This document shows positions 17,981 to 25,699 of a stretch of DNA of 64,000 bases, piece after piece. This stretch comes from Casimicrobiaceae bacterium (GTDB lineage: Bacteria > Pseudomonadota > Gammaproteobacteria > Burkholderiales > Casimicrobiaceae): positions 1 through 64,000 of the forward strand of contig JAPKHK010000003.1 in the NCBI GenBank assembly GCA_026646885.1, in the 5' to 3' direction. Both the position numbers and the translations under genes were made by a program. The notes under the pieces were generated by a model. The model made no database searches, had not been told where the DNA came from, and saw nothing but the letters and a program-made list of their open reading frames with translations. Position 1 is the stretch's first letter. Each line of letters begins with the position of its first letter.

Positions 17981-18868
17981 ATGATGCCGCGCAAACAACC
18001 CTTTCTGCCTGCTCTGGTCGGTTTCGTCCTACTCGGCTTGGTGCTGTCCTGGTATCCGTGGCTATTGCATCTGATGGGCCGCCCAGGAAACCCCGGACCC
18101 AATCCGCTGGGTCTGTTGCTTGCGGCGCTCATCACCGTCTTCGTCACGGATCGAATGAGCGCCCGCTCCCGGCGGTGGCCCGAAGAGAGCGCCAGCCAGC
18201 CGCCGGAGCGGCTACAGCCGGGGCAGGGCATTGGTCCCTTCGCAGCGGGTGGGGACTTGGGGAAGGGTCGCTTGGCACCGCATTGGCGCGAGTTTCTCGG
18301 CCAGTTCGTCCGCCTACGCGCCGATTGGCGCGCTTGGGCACTGACGCTGGGCATGCCGCCAGCCGCTTTGGTCATCGCCGTTTGCCTAGCGTATTGGGCA
18401 GGATTGGAAATGCGCGCTCCCAGCATCGGTGCATTGGAAATGCTGGATCGTTTTCTCGTCATGCTCTTCTTCGTGGGTTTGGGCGAGGAGCCTGCCTGGC
18501 GGGGCTTTCTGCAGCCGCTGCTGCAGAAGAAACTGCCTCCCTGGCTCGCGGCGCTCGCCGTGGCGGCACTTTGGGGCTTCTGGCACCTGCCACTCGTCGG
18601 AATCGAATTCACCTGGTCGCAAGTGCCGCCCTTTCTGCTGAGCGTAGTCGCGGCGTCGGTGGTTCTGGCCACGATTTTCAACTTGTCGCGCAGCGTGCTC
18701 CCGCCCATGCTATGCCACGCCACGGTCAATACCCTAATGGTCCCGGTGTTGAAGGCTCTGCCCAGGGAGAGCTTGGGGGCGTTTTGGTGGATCTACGCCT
18801 TGACCTGGTTGGCCTTGGCCCTAGCCATCGTCGCAAGTACCCGCGGTGCCCTGGGGACGCGCCCCTGA
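17981..18868 (+). CDS. CPBP-family intramembrane glutamic protease
   Basis: A 295-residue membrane protein of the CAAX protease/bacteriocin-processing (CPBP, Abi) family. The three signature blocks are present: GEEPAWRGFLQ (EExxxR), FWHLP (FxxxH-type) and LCHATVN (HxxxN). TM helices lie at about 10-30, 40-55, 120-140, 155-175, 185-210, 220-245 and 265-285. The substrate is unknown. It is divergent from cysS, with the start at MMPRKQPF, and lies 75 bp upstream of arnT on the same strand, so it might be co-transcribed with the arn genes. Confidence 0.88.
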   Translation: MMPRKQPFLPALVGFVLLGLVLSWYPWLLHLMGRPGNPGPNPLGLLLAALITVFVTDRMSARSRRWPEESASQPPERLQPGQGIGPFAAGGDLGKGRLAPHWREFLGQFVRLRADWRAWALTLGMPPAALVIAVCLAYWAGLEMRAPSIGALEMLDRFLVMLFFVGLGEEPAWRGFLQPLLQKKLPPWLAALAVAALWGFWHLPLVGIEFTWSQVPPFLLSVVAASVVLATIFNLSRSVLPPMLCHATVNTLMVPVLKALPRESLGAFWWIYALTWLALALAIVASTRGALGTRP

Positions 18869-18943
18869 TACTGGGCGAGCAGGTGGTAGAATGCCTGCTC
18901 TTCGTTTCTCCAACAGCCTTGCGCCCCGTGCGCCTGCCCTCTC

Positions 18944-20599
18944 ATGCCCCTGCCGAGCCGGCGCGTGCTGCTTGTTCTGTTTCTGATCTTTGCCGCGGCA
19001 TGGTTCGGCACGCTCGAGCAACGCAAACTGATTCGGCCCGATGAAGGGCGCTACGCCGAGATCGCCCGCGAGATGGCGGTTTCCGGGGATTACCTCACTC
19101 CGCGTCTGAACGGCCTGAAATACTTCGAAAAGCCGCCCCTGCAATACTGGGCAAGCGCGAGCGCTTTTCGCCTCCTCGGGGAGAGCCACTGGGTCGCCCG
19201 CCTTTGGCCGGCGTTGACCGGCTTTCTCGCCATCCTGCTCGTCGGCTATACGGCCCATCGTCTGTGGGGGAAGACCAGTGGTGTTCTCGCGCTGGCGATC
19301 TTCGGCAGCATGAGCTGGCAAGTTGTCAACGCGCACTACCTTTCACTCGACGCGGGACTTTCCGCGTTCCTCACTTTGGCACTATGCGGCTTCCTTCTCG
19401 CGCAGAGTGCTTCGGCGCACTCGGCGACGCAGAAGCGTTGGATGCTCGTGACCTGGGCAGGCATGGCGCTGGCAGTGTTATCCAAAGGCCTGGTCGGCGT
19501 CGTGATCCCAGGAGCGAGCCTGGTTCTCTACACGCTCATCAAACGTGACTGGGCATTGTGGAAGCGTCTCGAGCTACTTCGTGGCCTTGCCCTGTTCCTG
19601 TTGATCGCTGCACCCTGGTTCGTGCTCTGCGCCCGGGCCAATCCGGAGTTCGCTCATTTCTTCTTCATCCACGAACACTTCGAGCGCTATCTCCTCCCCG
19701 GCCATCGCCGCGAAGAAGCCTGGTATTACTTCTTGCCGATGCTGGCCGCCGGCGCGCTGCCCTGGTTGCCGCACCTTCTCGCGTACGGCGGGCGCTTTTG
19801 GGTTTCTCCCACTGGCCCGGCCAAGGTGTTCGTGCCGGAACACATGCTTTTCTTGTGGGCGGCCTTTGTCTTGCTGTTCTTTAGCGCCTCGAATTCCAAG
19901 CTACCGTCCTACATCCTGCCGCTTTTTCCTGCACTGGGCCTGCTGCTGGCCAGACACATGGCGTGCTCCGCTGCCCCCGCGCTGGGCGTGCTGGCTCTGC
20001 CCATAGCGGTGATCGGGCTCGCCGGTCTTGTGATGGCCGAAGAAGTGACCAGCCAGTCGCGTGCCGACGCACCCCTCGCCCTCTACAGCGACTATGTGCC
20101 CTGGCTCGAGGCAGCCGGCTTAGCGCTTGCGCTTGGCGGGATCCTCGCCATCGTCCTTGCCCAGAATGAACGCCGTGTGCACAGCGTGCTCGCGCTCGGC
20201 TTTGCGGGCTTTCTCGCGACGAGCCTTGCCTCCCTGGGACATGATGTCCTGTCGCCGGCCAAATCATCGTATCATCTCGTGCGCACCATTCGGAGCCAAG
20301 AAGGCTCCTTGCCGGCGGACCTGCCCTTTTACAGCGTGGAAACTTACGACCAAACCCTTCCCTACTATCTCCAGCGCACGGTAACGCTGGTCAATTACCG
20401 GGACGAGTTTTCGCTTGGGCTTGATCAGGAGCCGCAAAAAGGCATCGCCGGTTTCCAGGAGTTCGCAAGGCGCTGGCGTGAGCATGAACAAGCCTATGCC
20501 GTGCTGCAAAGCGATCGCTACGGTATTCTTGCCGCGCACCAGCTGCCGCACCGCGTCCTGGGTCGCGACCCGCGCTTCACCATCGTGGCACGCCGATGA
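18944..20599 (+). CDS. arnT: ArnT-like undecaprenyl phosphate-aminoarabinose:lipid A transferase
   Basis: An inner-membrane GT-C glycosyltransferase (GT83/GT39-like) of 551 residues, expected to move 4-amino-4-deoxy-L-arabinose from undecaprenyl phosphate to lipid A on the periplasmic face and so lower sensitivity to cationic peptides. The first periplasmic loop has RPDEGRYAEIAREM with the acidic pair typical of ArnT, followed by FEKPPLQYWASA. About 12 hydrophobic helices span residues 7-440 and a soluble C-terminal domain follows. Its stop overlaps the arnE-like start by 4 bp (ATGA). A TAGAAT -10-like box lies at 18887. The surrounding arn genes support the function strongly. Confidence 0.88.
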   Translation: MPLPSRRVLLVLFLIFAAAWFGTLEQRKLIRPDEGRYAEIAREMAVSGDYLTPRLNGLKYFEKPPLQYWASASAFRLLGESHWVARLWPALTGFLAILLVGYTAHRLWGKTSGVLALAIFGSMSWQVVNAHYLSLDAGLSAFLTLALCGFLLAQSASAHSATQKRWMLVTWAGMALAVLSKGLVGVVIPGASLVLYTLIKRDWALWKRLELLRGLALFLLIAAPWFVLCARANPEFAHFFFIHEHFERYLLPGHRREEAWYYFLPMLAAGALPWLPHLLAYGGRFWVSPTGPAKVFVPEHMLFLWAAFVLLFFSASNSKLPSYILPLFPALGLLLARHMACSAAPALGVLALPIAVIGLAGLVMAEEVTSQSRADAPLALYSDYVPWLEAAGLALALGGILAIVLAQNERRVHSVLALGFAGFLATSLASLGHDVLSPAKSSYHLVRTIRSQEGSLPADLPFYSVETYDQTLPYYLQRTVTLVNYRDEFSLGLDQEPQKGIAGFQEFARRWREHEQAYAVLQSDRYGILAAHQLPHRVLGRDPRFTIVARR

Positions 20600-20973
20600 G
20601 CTGGGTGAGCTTCTTCCTAATTCTTCTCGGGGTTCTGCTCAACGCAGCCGCGCAGCTCTTTCTGAAGGCGGGCACGCAGACGCTGGGGGTGATCAGTTTC
20701 ACCCGCGAAAACTGGTGGAGCCTGAGCTGGGCCATAGGCACCGAGCCGCGCTTCCTCGGAGGCTTCGCCTGCTACGCGATCAGCCTAGTGGTATGGATCA
20801 TGGCGCTCTCCAGAGTTCCTGTGAGTATCGCGTATCCAATGCTGTCCATCGGCTATATCGTCAACGCCGTCGCGGCATGGAAGCTATTGGGCGAGGCACC
20901 GCTGGGCACTTCGGCATGGCTGGGTATCGGTTTCATCGTCATCGGCGTGTACTTGGTCGCCCGCAATGCTTAG
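20596..20973 (+). CDS. arnE: ArnE-like SMR/EamA-fold flippase subunit
   Basis: A 125-residue membrane protein with four predicted helices and SMR-type sequence: LNAAAQLFLKAGT near the start, a WIMALSRVPVSIAYPMLSIGY core and a C-terminal LGIGFIVIGVYLV helix. In E. coli, ArnE and ArnF together flip undecaprenyl phosphate-aminoarabinose across the inner membrane. Only one such gene is present here, so it may act as a homodimer or with a partner encoded elsewhere. It overlaps arnT by 4 bp and lies 3 bp before arnB, implying tight coupling. Confidence 0.82.
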   Translation: MSWVSFFLILLGVLLNAAAQLFLKAGTQTLGVISFTRENWWSLSWAIGTEPRFLGGFACYAISLVVWIMALSRVPVSIAYPMLSIGYIVNAVAAWKLLGEAPLGTSAWLGIGFIVIGVYLVARNA

Positions 20974-20976
20974 CGC

Positions 20977-22122
20977 ATGAGCACACTGCCATTCCTCCCC
21001 TTTGCCCGTCCAGAAATCGACGAAGCCACCATCAGTGGCGTCGCCGAGGTGCTCCGCTCGGGATGGATCGCTTCGGGACCCAACGTGCTGGCCCTGGAAA
21101 AGGCCTTATCGGAATTCTTCGGCGGCCGCCCCGCGCGCGTACTGACCTCGGCTACCGCTGGGCTGGAGGTAGCGCTGCAATTATGCGGCATCGGCCCGGG
21201 CGACGAAGTGATCTCTTCCGCGCAGACTTTCTTTGCCGCTGCCAACATGATCGTCAAGGTGGGGGCAAAGCCGGTGTTCGTGGATGTCGATCCGGCGACG
21301 CGCAACCTGGATCTCTCTGCCTGCGAGAGCGCCATTACGCCAGCGACCCGTGCGCTCATGCCGACCCATTTCGCCGGCTTGCCGCTCGACATGGACGCGC
21401 TCTATGCCCTCGCCCACAAGCACCGACTGCGCGTCATCGAAGACGCTGCTTTGGCGATCGGATCGAGCTGGCGCGGCAGGCGCATCGGCAGCTTTGGGGA
21501 TATCGCGGTGTTCAGCTTCCACCCCAACAAGAATATGACGTCCATCGAGGGTGGGGCAGTCGTGGTCAACACACCGGATGAGGCCCGGCAGATCGAGATT
21601 CTGCGCTTTCACGGCATCACCGCAATGCCGGACAAGACCCGCGACGTCGCCGTGGCCGGAGGCAAATTCAATCTCCCCGACGTCAACGCGCGCGTAGGCT
21701 TGGGTCAGCTCGCGCGGTTGGAAGAATTCAACGCCAAGCGGCGCAGCCTGGTCGCGCATTACTTTCGCTGTTGGAACACGGATCCGCCCTGCGAGCTGCC
21801 GCACCGCGGCTATCCGGGAGATGAAGGCGGGCACAGCTGGAACATGTTTGCGCCGCTTTTGCCCTTGGAAGCCCTTTGCATCAGCCGGGCAGAGTTCCGC
21901 GAACGCCTGCAGGCGCGCGGCATCGGCACAGGCGTGTCCTACGAACCTCTGCATCTGGCGACACTCTATCGTCGCTACGGCTACAGGGAGGGCGACTTCC
22001 CGCATTGCGAACGCATCGGCGCCACCACCGTGACACTGCCGCTCTTCACCGCCATGTGTGAAAGTGACGTCGAAAGAGTCTGCCACGCCGTCGCCGCAGT
22101 CTTGGCCGAGGCAAAGCGATGA
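20977..22122 (+). CDS. arnB: UDP-4-amino-4-deoxy-L-arabinose--oxoglutarate aminotransferase
   Basis: A PLP enzyme of the DegT/DnrJ/EryC1 family, 381 residues, that transaminates UDP-4-keto-pentose to UDP-Ara4N with glutamate as donor. Family blocks are LRSGWIASGPNVLALEKA, TSATAGLEVALQ, the VIEDAALAIGSS aspartate that holds the pyridine nitrogen, and the Schiff-base lysine Lys185 in SFHPNKNMTS. The usual serine is in TSIEGG. It starts 3 bp after the arnE-like stop and its own stop overlaps the arnC ATG by 4 bp. Length and context match ArnB closely. Confidence 0.94.
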   Translation: MSTLPFLPFARPEIDEATISGVAEVLRSGWIASGPNVLALEKALSEFFGGRPARVLTSATAGLEVALQLCGIGPGDEVISSAQTFFAAANMIVKVGAKPVFVDVDPATRNLDLSACESAITPATRALMPTHFAGLPLDMDALYALAHKHRLRVIEDAALAIGSSWRGRRIGSFGDIAVFSFHPNKNMTSIEGGAVVVNTPDEARQIEILRFHGITAMPDKTRDVAVAGGKFNLPDVNARVGLGQLARLEEFNAKRRSLVAHYFRCWNTDPPCELPHRGYPGDEGGHSWNMFAPLLPLEALCISRAEFRERLQARGIGTGVSYEPLHLATLYRRYGYREGDFPHCERIGATTVTLPLFTAMCESDVERVCHAVAAVLAEAKR

Positions 22123-23249
22123 GCGCCCCCGCTCGGCCGCCCGAAGGGGGCGCAAGCCACCAACCGGAGCGGGCGCAGCCCGCGAACAAGGATTACCCCC
22201 TCCCCGCGGGAGGGGGTCAGGGGGAGGGTTCCACCACCCCCGCTCGGCCGCCCGAAGGGGGCGCAAGCCACCAACCGGAGCGGGCGCAGCCCGCGAACTT
22301 GGCGCCGCTGGTTTCGGTAGTCATTCCCGTGTTCAACGAGGAGCCCGGTCTTCCCACCTTGTTCGCGCGACTCTACCCTGCCCTCGACTCCCTGGGTGTC
22401 TCTTATGAAGTCATCTTCGTCAACGATGGCAGTCGCGACCGCTCTGCAGCGTTGCTCAAGGATCAGTTCCTCGCCCGTCCGGAAGTCACCCGCGTGCTGT
22501 TGTTCAATGGCAATTACGGCCAACACATGGCCATCATGGCGGGCTTCGAACACTGCCGCGGCGACCGTGTCGTCACCCTGGATGCGGACTTGCAGAACCC
22601 GCCCGAAGACATAGCCAAGCTGCTCGCTGCGATGGATGAGGGGCACGATTACGTAGGCAGTATCAGGCGCACCCGCGAAGACAGCCTTTGGCGCCACCTT
22701 GCCTCCAAGGCCATGAACCGTTTGCGTGAGCGCCTTACTCGCATCCGCATGACCGACCAAGGCTGCATGCTGCGCGCCTACAGCCGCGATATCGTCAGCG
22801 CCATCATTGCCAGCCGGGAAGTCTCGACCTACATCCCGGCACTGGCCTATACCTATGCGCACTCGCCCACGGAAGTGGTGGTGGGGCATGAAGAACGGGC
22901 GGCCGGCGAATCGAAATACTCCCTCTACAAACTGATCCGACTCAATTTTGATCTTGTCACCGGATTCTCGCTGGTGCCGCTGCAGATGTTTTCGCTGTTC
23001 GGCATCATCTTGAGTCTCTTCTCGGGCATTTTCGTGATCTACCTCGTGGGACGGCGGCTGGTCGTCGGACCTGAGGCCGAAGGAGTATTCACGCTTTTTG
23101 CCATCACCTTCTTGCTGATCGGCATCCTGCTTTTCGGCATCGGATTGGTCGGCGAATACGTGGGGCGGATCTATCAGCAGGTTCGCAATCGGCCGCGCTT
23201 CGTCATTCAGGCCATCCTGGAAAAGCCGCCTGGCGGCAAGAGCAGTTGA
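22119..23249 (+). CDS. arnC: Undecaprenyl-phosphate Ara4FN transferase with repeat-derived N-terminal extension
   Basis: ArnC transfers Ara4-formyl-N from UDP to undecaprenyl phosphate at the inner membrane. The GT2 domain starts only at residue 61 (LAPLVSVVIPVFNEE) and has DADLQNPPED and QGCMLRAYSR; two C-terminal TM helices follow (about 285-305 and 320-345). Without the extension it would have 316 residues, close to the 322 of E. coli ArnC. Residues 3-59 are encoded by two identical 62-bp repeats around a 49-bp GC-rich hairpin, all in frame. The ATG at 22119 overlaps the arnB stop (ATGA), so this is probably the original start, with the repeat inserted just after it. A TTG at 22299 could instead start a normal-length protein. 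The stop is shared with the next gene's start region. Confidence 0.92.
   Translation: MSAPARPPEGGASHQPERAQPANKDYPLPAGGGQGEGSTTPARPPEGGASHQPERAQPANLAPLVSVVIPVFNEEPGLPTLFARLYPALDSLGVSYEVIFVNDGSRDRSAALLKDQFLARPEVTRVLLFNGNYGQHMAIMAGFEHCRGDRVVTLDADLQNPPEDIAKLLAAMDEGHDYVGSIRRTREDSLWRHLASKAMNRLRERLTRIRMTDQGCMLRAYSRDIVSAIIASREVSTYIPALAYTYAHSPTEVVVGHEERAAGESKYSLYKLIRLNFDLVTGFSLVPLQMFSLFGIILSLFSGIFVIYLVGRRLVVGPEAEGVFTLFAITFLLIGILLFGIGLVGEYVGRIYQQVRNRPRFVIQAILEKPPGGKSS
22126..22187 (+). repeat. 62-bp direct repeat, copy 1, inside arnC
   Basis: Identical to 22237-22298. It contains CGCCCCC/GGGGGCG and GCGGGC/GCCCGC inverted repeats and reads in the arnC frame as ARPPEGGASHQPERAQPAN. It looks like a dispersed GC-rich intergenic repeat rather than coding sequence. 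Confidence 0.9.
22196..22216. repeat. GC-rich palindrome between the two repeats
   Basis: A perfect 9-bp stem (22196-22204 with 22208-22216, loop CGC) lies in the 49-bp spacer. The CCCCCTCCC/GGGAGGGGG form followed by TCAGGGGGAGGG resembles REP-like elements common in proteobacterial intergenic DNA. Confidence 0.75.
22237..22298 (+). repeat. 62-bp direct repeat, copy 2, inside arnC
   Basis: An exact copy of 22126-22187 placed 111 bp (37 codons) downstream, so the same reading frame and the same 19-residue peptide recur. It ends at the codon before the TTG that precedes the conserved GT2 domain. Confidence 0.9.
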
Positions 23250-23251
23250 GC

Positions 23252-24178
23252 ATGGCGCGTGCGGTCGTTTTCGCCTACCACAACGTGGGTGCGCGCTGCT
23301 TGCGGGTGCTGCTTGCGCGAGGGGTTCAGGTCGTTTTGGTGGTAACCCATCGTGATTCGCCCACCGAGCATGTTTGGTTCGAGAGCGTGGCGCAAATCGC
23401 CGCGGAATGTGAACTGCCCTGCATCACCCCAAATGACCCGAATGCCGAAGCTGTACTGCGACAGGTAAGCGCCACGGCGCCCGATTTTCTATTCTCTTTC
23501 TATTACCGGCAAATGCTCGGCCAAGCATTGCTCGCTTGCCCCACGCGCGGCGCGCTCAATCTGCACGGCTCGCTCTTGCCCAAGTATCGCGGGCGCGTGC
23601 CGGTGAATTGGGCAGTCATCAATGGTGAAACGCAAACCGGCGCCACGCTGCATTACATGGTAGCCAAGCCCGATGCTGGCGACATAGTCGCCCAGCGCAC
23701 CGTGCCCATTCTGCCCGATGACACCGCCAAAGAAGTGTTCGACAAAGTGACGGTTGCTGCCGAATTGGCACTCTACGAAACGCTCCCCGCGCTGATCGCC
23801 GGCACTGCGCCGCGACTACCACAGGATTTGGCGGCTGGCAGCTACTATGGCGGGCGCAAACCTGAGGACGGAGAGATCGACTGGCGACAGAGCGCTCCAA
23901 GCATCCACAATCTCGTGCGCGGAACAGCACCACCCTACCCTGGCGCATCCACCACACTTTTTGGCCAACGCAGCCGTGTTCTGCGCAGTCGGGTGCGCGA
24001 TACCGCATCCTTGCCGAGCCTGGTACCGGCGATCGAGACGCGTGACGGCCACTTGATTGCCCGTTGTGGCGGGGGCGGCCTGCTCGAGGTGCTGGCGCTG
24101 GAGGTAGCCGGCCGGACGATCAGCGTCGCCGAATTCGCGCAACGCTTCGGCAGCGCCCCGGTACCCTTGCCCAGCTGA
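23252..24178 (+). CDS. arnA: UDP-Ara4N formyltransferase (stand-alone ArnA N-terminal half)
   Basis: This 308-residue protein formylates the 4-amino group of UDP-Ara4N using N10-formyltetrahydrofolate. The catalytic triad of the ArnA formyltransferase domain is kept: Asn103 and His105 in LNLHGSLLPKYRG and Asp141 in KPDAGD. A C-terminal OB-like domain follows. E. coli ArnA joins this domain to a decarboxylase in about 660 residues, but here the gene stops at 24178 and the decarboxylase is separate. The ATG at 23252 starts 2 bp after arnC; a TTG at 23246 overlapping the arnC stop is an alternative. It overlaps the next gene (hemerythrin) by 1 nt (TGATG). Confidence 0.9.
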   Translation: MARAVVFAYHNVGARCLRVLLARGVQVVLVVTHRDSPTEHVWFESVAQIAAECELPCITPNDPNAEAVLRQVSATAPDFLFSFYYRQMLGQALLACPTRGALNLHGSLLPKYRGRVPVNWAVINGETQTGATLHYMVAKPDAGDIVAQRTVPILPDDTAKEVFDKVTVAAELALYETLPALIAGTAPRLPQDLAAGSYYGGRKPEDGEIDWRQSAPSIHNLVRGTAPPYPGASTTLFGQRSRVLRSRVRDTASLPSLVPAIETRDGHLIARCGGGGLLEVLALEVAGRTISVAEFAQRFGSAPVPLPS

Positions 24179-24600
24179 TGAAGCGCTGTTTGGAACTCCA
24201 GCCGCTTTCGCGCGAACATCAGGCGGCGTTGTCGCTGGGGCGCGAGGCCCAGCGCGCCGCGGCGCGTGACGACGCCGCCATCGCGGCTGCCGCCGCTCAG
24301 GTTCGCGAGCGCTACGCGGCGGATCTCGCCCGCCATTTCGCCATCGAGGAAGCGGTTTTGCTGCCCGCCCTCGAGGCCGCCGGCGAATGCGCGGGCCCGC
24401 GGCGCGCGCGCCGGGAACACGCCACTCTCCAAGCCCTGGCTTGCGCCCTCGCCCGGCCGAATGCAGACGACCTAGCGGCCTTCGGAGAGCGACTGGTCCA
24501 GCATGTACGCTTCGAGGAGAGGGCGCTCTTCCCTCAGGCGGAAGCGCTCTTAGACCCAGCAGCGCTCGGCCGCGTGGCCGCCGCCTGCGTCAAAGGGTAG
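24178..24600 (+). CDS. Hemerythrin HHE-type diiron protein within the arn operon
   Basis: A 140-residue soluble hemerythrin-like protein with the full ligand pattern: His14 (SREHQAAL), His53 and Glu57 (HFAIEE), His81 (REHATL), His109 and Glu113 (HVRFEE). The bundle should bind two irons and might bind O2 or NO or store or sense iron. Its ATG overlaps the formyltransferase stop (TGATG) and the decarboxylase follows 55 bp later, so it sits between the two halves of ArnA. Family membership is clear; a role in aminoarabinose synthesis, such as sensing or protecting the operon's enzymes, is speculation based on position. Confidence 0.82.
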   Translation: MKRCLELQPLSREHQAALSLGREAQRAAARDDAAIAAAAAQVRERYAADLARHFAIEEAVLLPALEAAGECAGPRRARREHATLQALACALARPNADDLAAFGERLVQHVRFEERALFPQAEALLDPAALGRVAAACVKG

Positions 24601-24603
24601 AAT
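24598..24603 (+). promoter_or_regulatory. Possible internal promoter before the decarboxylase gene
   Basis: TAGAAT lies at the hemerythrin stop, with TGGCCG 17 bp upstream as a poor -35 box. It could give extra transcription of the downstream decarboxylase and arnD genes. Confidence 0.25.
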
Positions 24604-24655
24604 CCAGCCTTTACTCGTTTGCGCCTTGCGAACAATTCGCGGCGCTCTTGCGCGT

Positions 24656-25699
24656 ATGAAAAGAATTCTCATCCTCGGCGTCAACGGCTTTATCGGCCAC
24701 CACCTTTCCCAGCGCATCATCGCCGGCACCGACTGGGAAATCTACGGCATGGACATGCAGGCCGAGCGCATCGCCGATTTGCTCGAGGAACCGCGTTTCC
24801 ACTTTTTCGAAGGCGACATCACCATCAATCGCGAGTGGATCGAATACCACATCAAGAAGTGCGATACGGTACTGCCGCTGGTGGCCATCGCCACCCCGGC
24901 CACCTACGTGCGCGAGCCGCTACGGGTGTTCGAGCTCGATTTCGAAGCCAACTTGCCGATCGTCCGCTCCTGCGTCAAGCACAGGAAACGCATCATCTTT
25001 CCCTCGACCTCGGAAGTCTACGGCATGTGCCGCGACGCCGAGTTCGACCCGGACGCGTCCGAACTGGTGCTGGGACCAATCAACAAGCCGCGCTGGATCT
25101 ACTCCTGCGCCAAACAGCTGATGGACCGAGTCATCTGGGCCTATGGCACGGAGCAAGGGCTCGACTTCACGCTCTTTAGGCCCTTCAACTGGATTGGCGC
25201 CGGGCTCGATTCGATCAATACCCCGAAGGAAGGCAGCTCCAGGGTCATAACTCAGTTTCTGGGCCATATCGTCCGCGGCGAGCCGATTCAGCTGGTCGAT
25301 GGCGGCACGCAAAAGAGAGCGTTCACGTATGTCGACGACGGCATCGCCGCGCTACTGAAGATCATCGCCAATGAGAACGGCGTTGCCAGTGGACAGATTT
25401 ACAACATCGGCAACCCAGCCAACAACTATTCGGTGCGTGAGCTGGCACTGATGATGCGGGACCTGGCGCTCGGCTACCCCGAATACCGCGAAAGCGCAGC
25501 GCGCGTCGAGATCGTCGAGACCACCGCCGAGGCCTATTACGGCATGGGTTACCAGGACGTACAGAACCGTGTCCCCAAGATCGAAAACACCTGCCGCGAT
25601 CTCGCCTGGGCACCGAGCGTGTCCATGGACGAAGCCCTGCGCCGCATTTTCGATGCCTACCGAGGCGATGTCGCGCAAGCGCGCCGTCTGGTCGATTGA
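24656..25699 (+). CDS. arnA: UDP-glucuronate decarboxylase (stand-alone ArnA C-terminal half)
   Basis: An NAD-dependent short-chain dehydrogenase/reductase of 347 residues that oxidatively decarboxylates UDP-glucuronate to the UDP-4-keto-pentose used by ArnB. It has the Rossmann start ILILGVNGFIGHHL, the STSEVYG serine, the YSCAK Tyr-Lys pair and the arginine of GGTQKRAFTYVDD, which in ArnA distinguishes decarboxylase from epimerase activity. The frame extends to 24626, but the ATG at 24656 gives the family start. It lies 55 bp after the hemerythrin gene and its stop overlaps the arnD TTG. Confidence 0.92.
   Translation: MKRILILGVNGFIGHHLSQRIIAGTDWEIYGMDMQAERIADLLEEPRFHFFEGDITINREWIEYHIKKCDTVLPLVAIATPATYVREPLRVFELDFEANLPIVRSCVKHRKRIIFPSTSEVYGMCRDAEFDPDASELVLGPINKPRWIYSCAKQLMDRVIWAYGTEQGLDFTLFRPFNWIGAGLDSINTPKEGSSRVITQFLGHIVRGEPIQLVDGGTQKRAFTYVDDGIAALLKIIANENGVASGQIYNIGNPANNYSVRELALMMRDLALGYPEYRESAARVEIVETTAEAYYGMGYQDVQNRVPKIENTCRDLAWAPSVSMDEALRRIFDAYRGDVAQARRLVD

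Noticed and set aside
22126-22298. Possible CRISPR array
   Set aside because: Only two repeat copies, too long and internally palindromic, within arnC and with no cas genes.
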